Assembly (NCBI RefSeq): GCF_000317535.1
Contig: NC_019757.1
Coordinates: 2,310,501-2,374,500 of the forward strand
Direction of reading: 5' to 3'
Origin: Cylindrospermum stagnale PCC 7417
GTDB lineage: Bacteria > Cyanobacteriota > Cyanobacteriia > Cyanobacteriales > Nostocaceae
DNA length: 64,000 bases
Shown: in pieces, positions 62,808 through 64,000 of the stretch
Position numbering within the stretch: the stretch's first letter is position 1
Layout: each line of letters opens with the position of its first letter
Program-made: the position numbers and the translations under genes
The notes under the pieces: generated by a model
Databases searched by the model: none
Seen by the model: only the letters and a program-made list of their open reading frames with translations
What the model was told of the DNA's origin: nothing

Positions 62808-63689
62808 GTGGCTAAAAAACGTTATAAAAATACTTGGAGACAAGAAATAAATGATATTTTGCGTGGTACTTGTGGAGGTTTTTTATTTGGTATTCCACTA
62901 ATATATACTATGGAAGTATGGTGGATTGGCTCCCTAGCAAAACCAAGATTGATTTTAGTAGCGATGGCCTTAATGTTTATTGTAGTTTTTTTACTCAATT
63001 ATACAGAGGGTTTTCGTAAACGCAGAAATAACTGGCGAGTTGATGAAGCAGTCATAGATACTGTAGAGGCAATGGCAATTGGATTTGTTTGTTCTGCATT
63101 TATGTTGTGGTTATTGCAAGAAATTACGCCAGAAACATCCTTGAGAGAATCCCTGGGTAAAGTTGTATTTGAAGGTCTACCATTTACCCTAGGTGTGGCA
63201 TTAGCCAACCAGGTTCTCCAAGAAGGTAATCAAGATAATTCATCAATCACCCAGAAAGGTAACGATAACAGCAAACATACGCCAAACGGTTGGCATGCCA
63301 CATTTGCTGATTTAGGTGCAACTCTCATTGGTGCAATTGTGATTGCCTTTAATATTGCACCAACCGATGAAGTTCCTATGTTAGCAGCTGCAATTTCACC
63401 CCCTTGGTTATTGGCGTTAATGGCTGCATCTTTAGTGATTTCCTACGCTATTGTCTTTCAAGCTGGTTTTTCAGACCAACAAAAACGCAGACAGCAAAAG
63501 GGGATTTTTCAGCGTCCATTAAGTGAAACTACCATATCTTATTTAGTATCTTTGCTAGCAAGTGTAGTAATGCTGTTTTTTTTCCAAAAATTAACTTTTG
63601 CAGACCCATGGATGATGTGGTTAGAACATACTTTAGTATTGGGATTACCTGCAACTATTGGCGGCGCGGCGGGTAGGTTAGCAATATGA
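62808..63689 (+). CDS. TIGR02587-type (DUF2391-like) membrane protein
   Basis: A 293-aa protein with at least six hydrophobic helices (GGFLFGIPLIYTMEVWWIG, LILVAMALMFIVVFLLNY, AMAIGFVCSAFMLWLLQ, LGATLIGAIVIAFNIAPTDE, WLLALMAASLVISYAIVFQ, LLASVVMLFFFQKLTF). The start is uncertain: GTG 62808 (AGG 12 bases upstream) or TTG 62766. GTCGGFLFGIPLIYTMEVWW and APTDEVPMLA are hallmark segments of TIGR02587 proteins. Its TGA overlaps the next ATG (ATGATG at 63686). The two families almost always occur as a pair; the function is unknown. Confidence 0.82.
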   Translation: MAKKRYKNTWRQEINDILRGTCGGFLFGIPLIYTMEVWWIGSLAKPRLILVAMALMFIVVFLLNYTEGFRKRRNNWRVDEAVIDTVEAMAIGFVCSAFMLWLLQEITPETSLRESLGKVVFEGLPFTLGVALANQVLQEGNQDNSSITQKGNDNSKHTPNGWHATFADLGATLIGAIVIAFNIAPTDEVPMLAAAISPPWLLALMAASLVISYAIVFQAGFSDQQKRRQQKGIFQRPLSETTISYLVSLLASVVMLFFFQKLTFADPWMMWLEHTLVLGLPATIGGAAGRLAI

Positions 63690-64000
63690 TGGAAACAGAA
63701 CCAGAAGCAGAACGTTCTCTAGCTGAGTGGATAACATTCGGGATTGCTTTATCTATTCTCGCAGTCGTGATTAGCTTAGTAGGGTATATGTGGCTAAATG
63801 AAAAAAATCAACCTCCTATTTTGTCGGTGCATAAAAAACAAATAATTCGAGAAATTGATGGTAATTTTTATGTTCCCTTTGAAATAGTTAATACTGGTGG
63901 TGAAACTGCTGAATCAGTGCAAATTATTGCTGAGTTACAAATTGCTGATAAAGTTGTTGAAACAGGAGAGCAACAAATTGATTTTTTGTCTGATGGCGAA
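63686..64000 (+). CDS. TIGR02588-type membrane-anchored protein, 3' part cut by window edge
   Basis: ATG 63686 overlaps the upstream stop and opens a frame that stays open for 105 codons to the window edge. A charged head (MMETEPEAERSLAEW) is followed by one membrane helix (IALSILAVVISLVGYMWL). A beta-rich outer domain then begins (YVPFEIVNTGGETAESVQII). This matches the partner of the TIGR02587 protein. Confidence 0.8.
   Translation, partial: MMETEPEAERSLAEWITFGIALSILAVVISLVGYMWLNEKNQPPILSVHKKQIIREIDGNFYVPFEIVNTGGETAESVQIIAELQIADKVVETGEQQIDFLSDGE

Noticed and set aside
1-64000. tRNA, rRNA or riboswitch genes
   Set aside because: No T-arm GTTCGAATC with matching acceptor arms and no known riboswitch core was recognised by eye; a covariance-model scan would be needed to exclude them.

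Overview
The window looks like a chromosomal segment of a filamentous, Nostoc-type cyanobacterium. The evidence is many GCGATCGC (HIP1) palindromes, many short palindromic and MITE-like intergenic repeats, several large STAND NTPases with WD40 or TPR sensors, a Hanks-kinase/STAND/histidine-kinase hybrid, a pyruvate:ferredoxin (flavodoxin) oxidoreductase and a TIGR02587/TIGR02588-type membrane pair. No rRNA, tRNA, CRISPR array or prophage was recognised. Most of the window is accessory and repeat-rich. The clear housekeeping-type genes are topA and nifJ.

Layout. 1-2.1 kb: a cut-off GNAT-like gene, a Rieske oxygenase and an Mpo1-like (DUF962) membrane protein. 2.2-8.2 kb: a lipoprotein, three toxin-antitoxin loci (one with a broken toxin), a tiny Cys4 protein and an N-acyl-D-amino-acid-deacylase-type amidohydrolase. 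8.2-14 kb: a secreted lyase-like protein and a 2.9-kb insertion carrying a large acidic DUF4114 protein. That insertion has split a stray copy of the amidohydrolase 5' end. 14-18.8 kb: a HEPN/OST-HTH protein, a family 2 glycosyltransferase and topoisomerase I. 18.9-30 kb: an AAA-like/14-WD40 protein followed by exported proteins (RTX repeats, a small membrane-anchored protein, a GATase-like protein, a beta-helix and a beta-lactamase-fold serine hydrolase). 30-37.4 kb: a vMAP-type AAA protein, a second Rieske oxygenase, a truncated NB-ARC protein with a small membrane partner, VapBC and a HEPN-like protein. 37.5-47 kb: a VIT/VWA protein, a coupled three-gene operon (sterol-desaturase type, hexapeptide acyltransferase, GH3), an FTR1 permease, an ethylene-receptor-like histidine kinase and a TnpB element. 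47.3-58.4 kb: an 1821-aa sensory hybrid kinase, a probable amyloid-signalling NLR/effector pair, and a small exported Cys-containing pair opposite an XRE regulator. 58.5-64 kb: nifJ and the TIGR02587/TIGR02588 pair.

The most interesting systems are four. First, a 136-aa effector-like protein (53.6-54.0 kb) whose C-terminal 18 residues match the N-terminal motif of the adjacent NB-ARC/TPR protein. This is the arrangement expected of bacterial amyloid signalling between a NOD-like receptor and a membrane-acting effector. Second, a HEPN-type RX4H motif fused to an OST-HTH/LOTUS domain (14.0-14.9 kb). Third, a histidine kinase whose transmembrane sensor resembles the plant and cyanobacterial ethylene-binding domain but has Tyr in place of the copper-ligand His (44.1-45.5 kb). 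Fourth, a transposase-less 2.9-kb element with terminal inverted repeats and a likely target duplication, carrying one cargo gene. Short intergenic repeats also appear to have entered coding sequences without breaking the frame in the AAA/WD40 gene, nifJ and the lyase-like gene.

Starts were reassigned wherever an ATG with a ribosome binding site or a stop/start overlap was better than an upstream TTG or GTG. Family names rest on motif recognition by eye. No similarity search was run.
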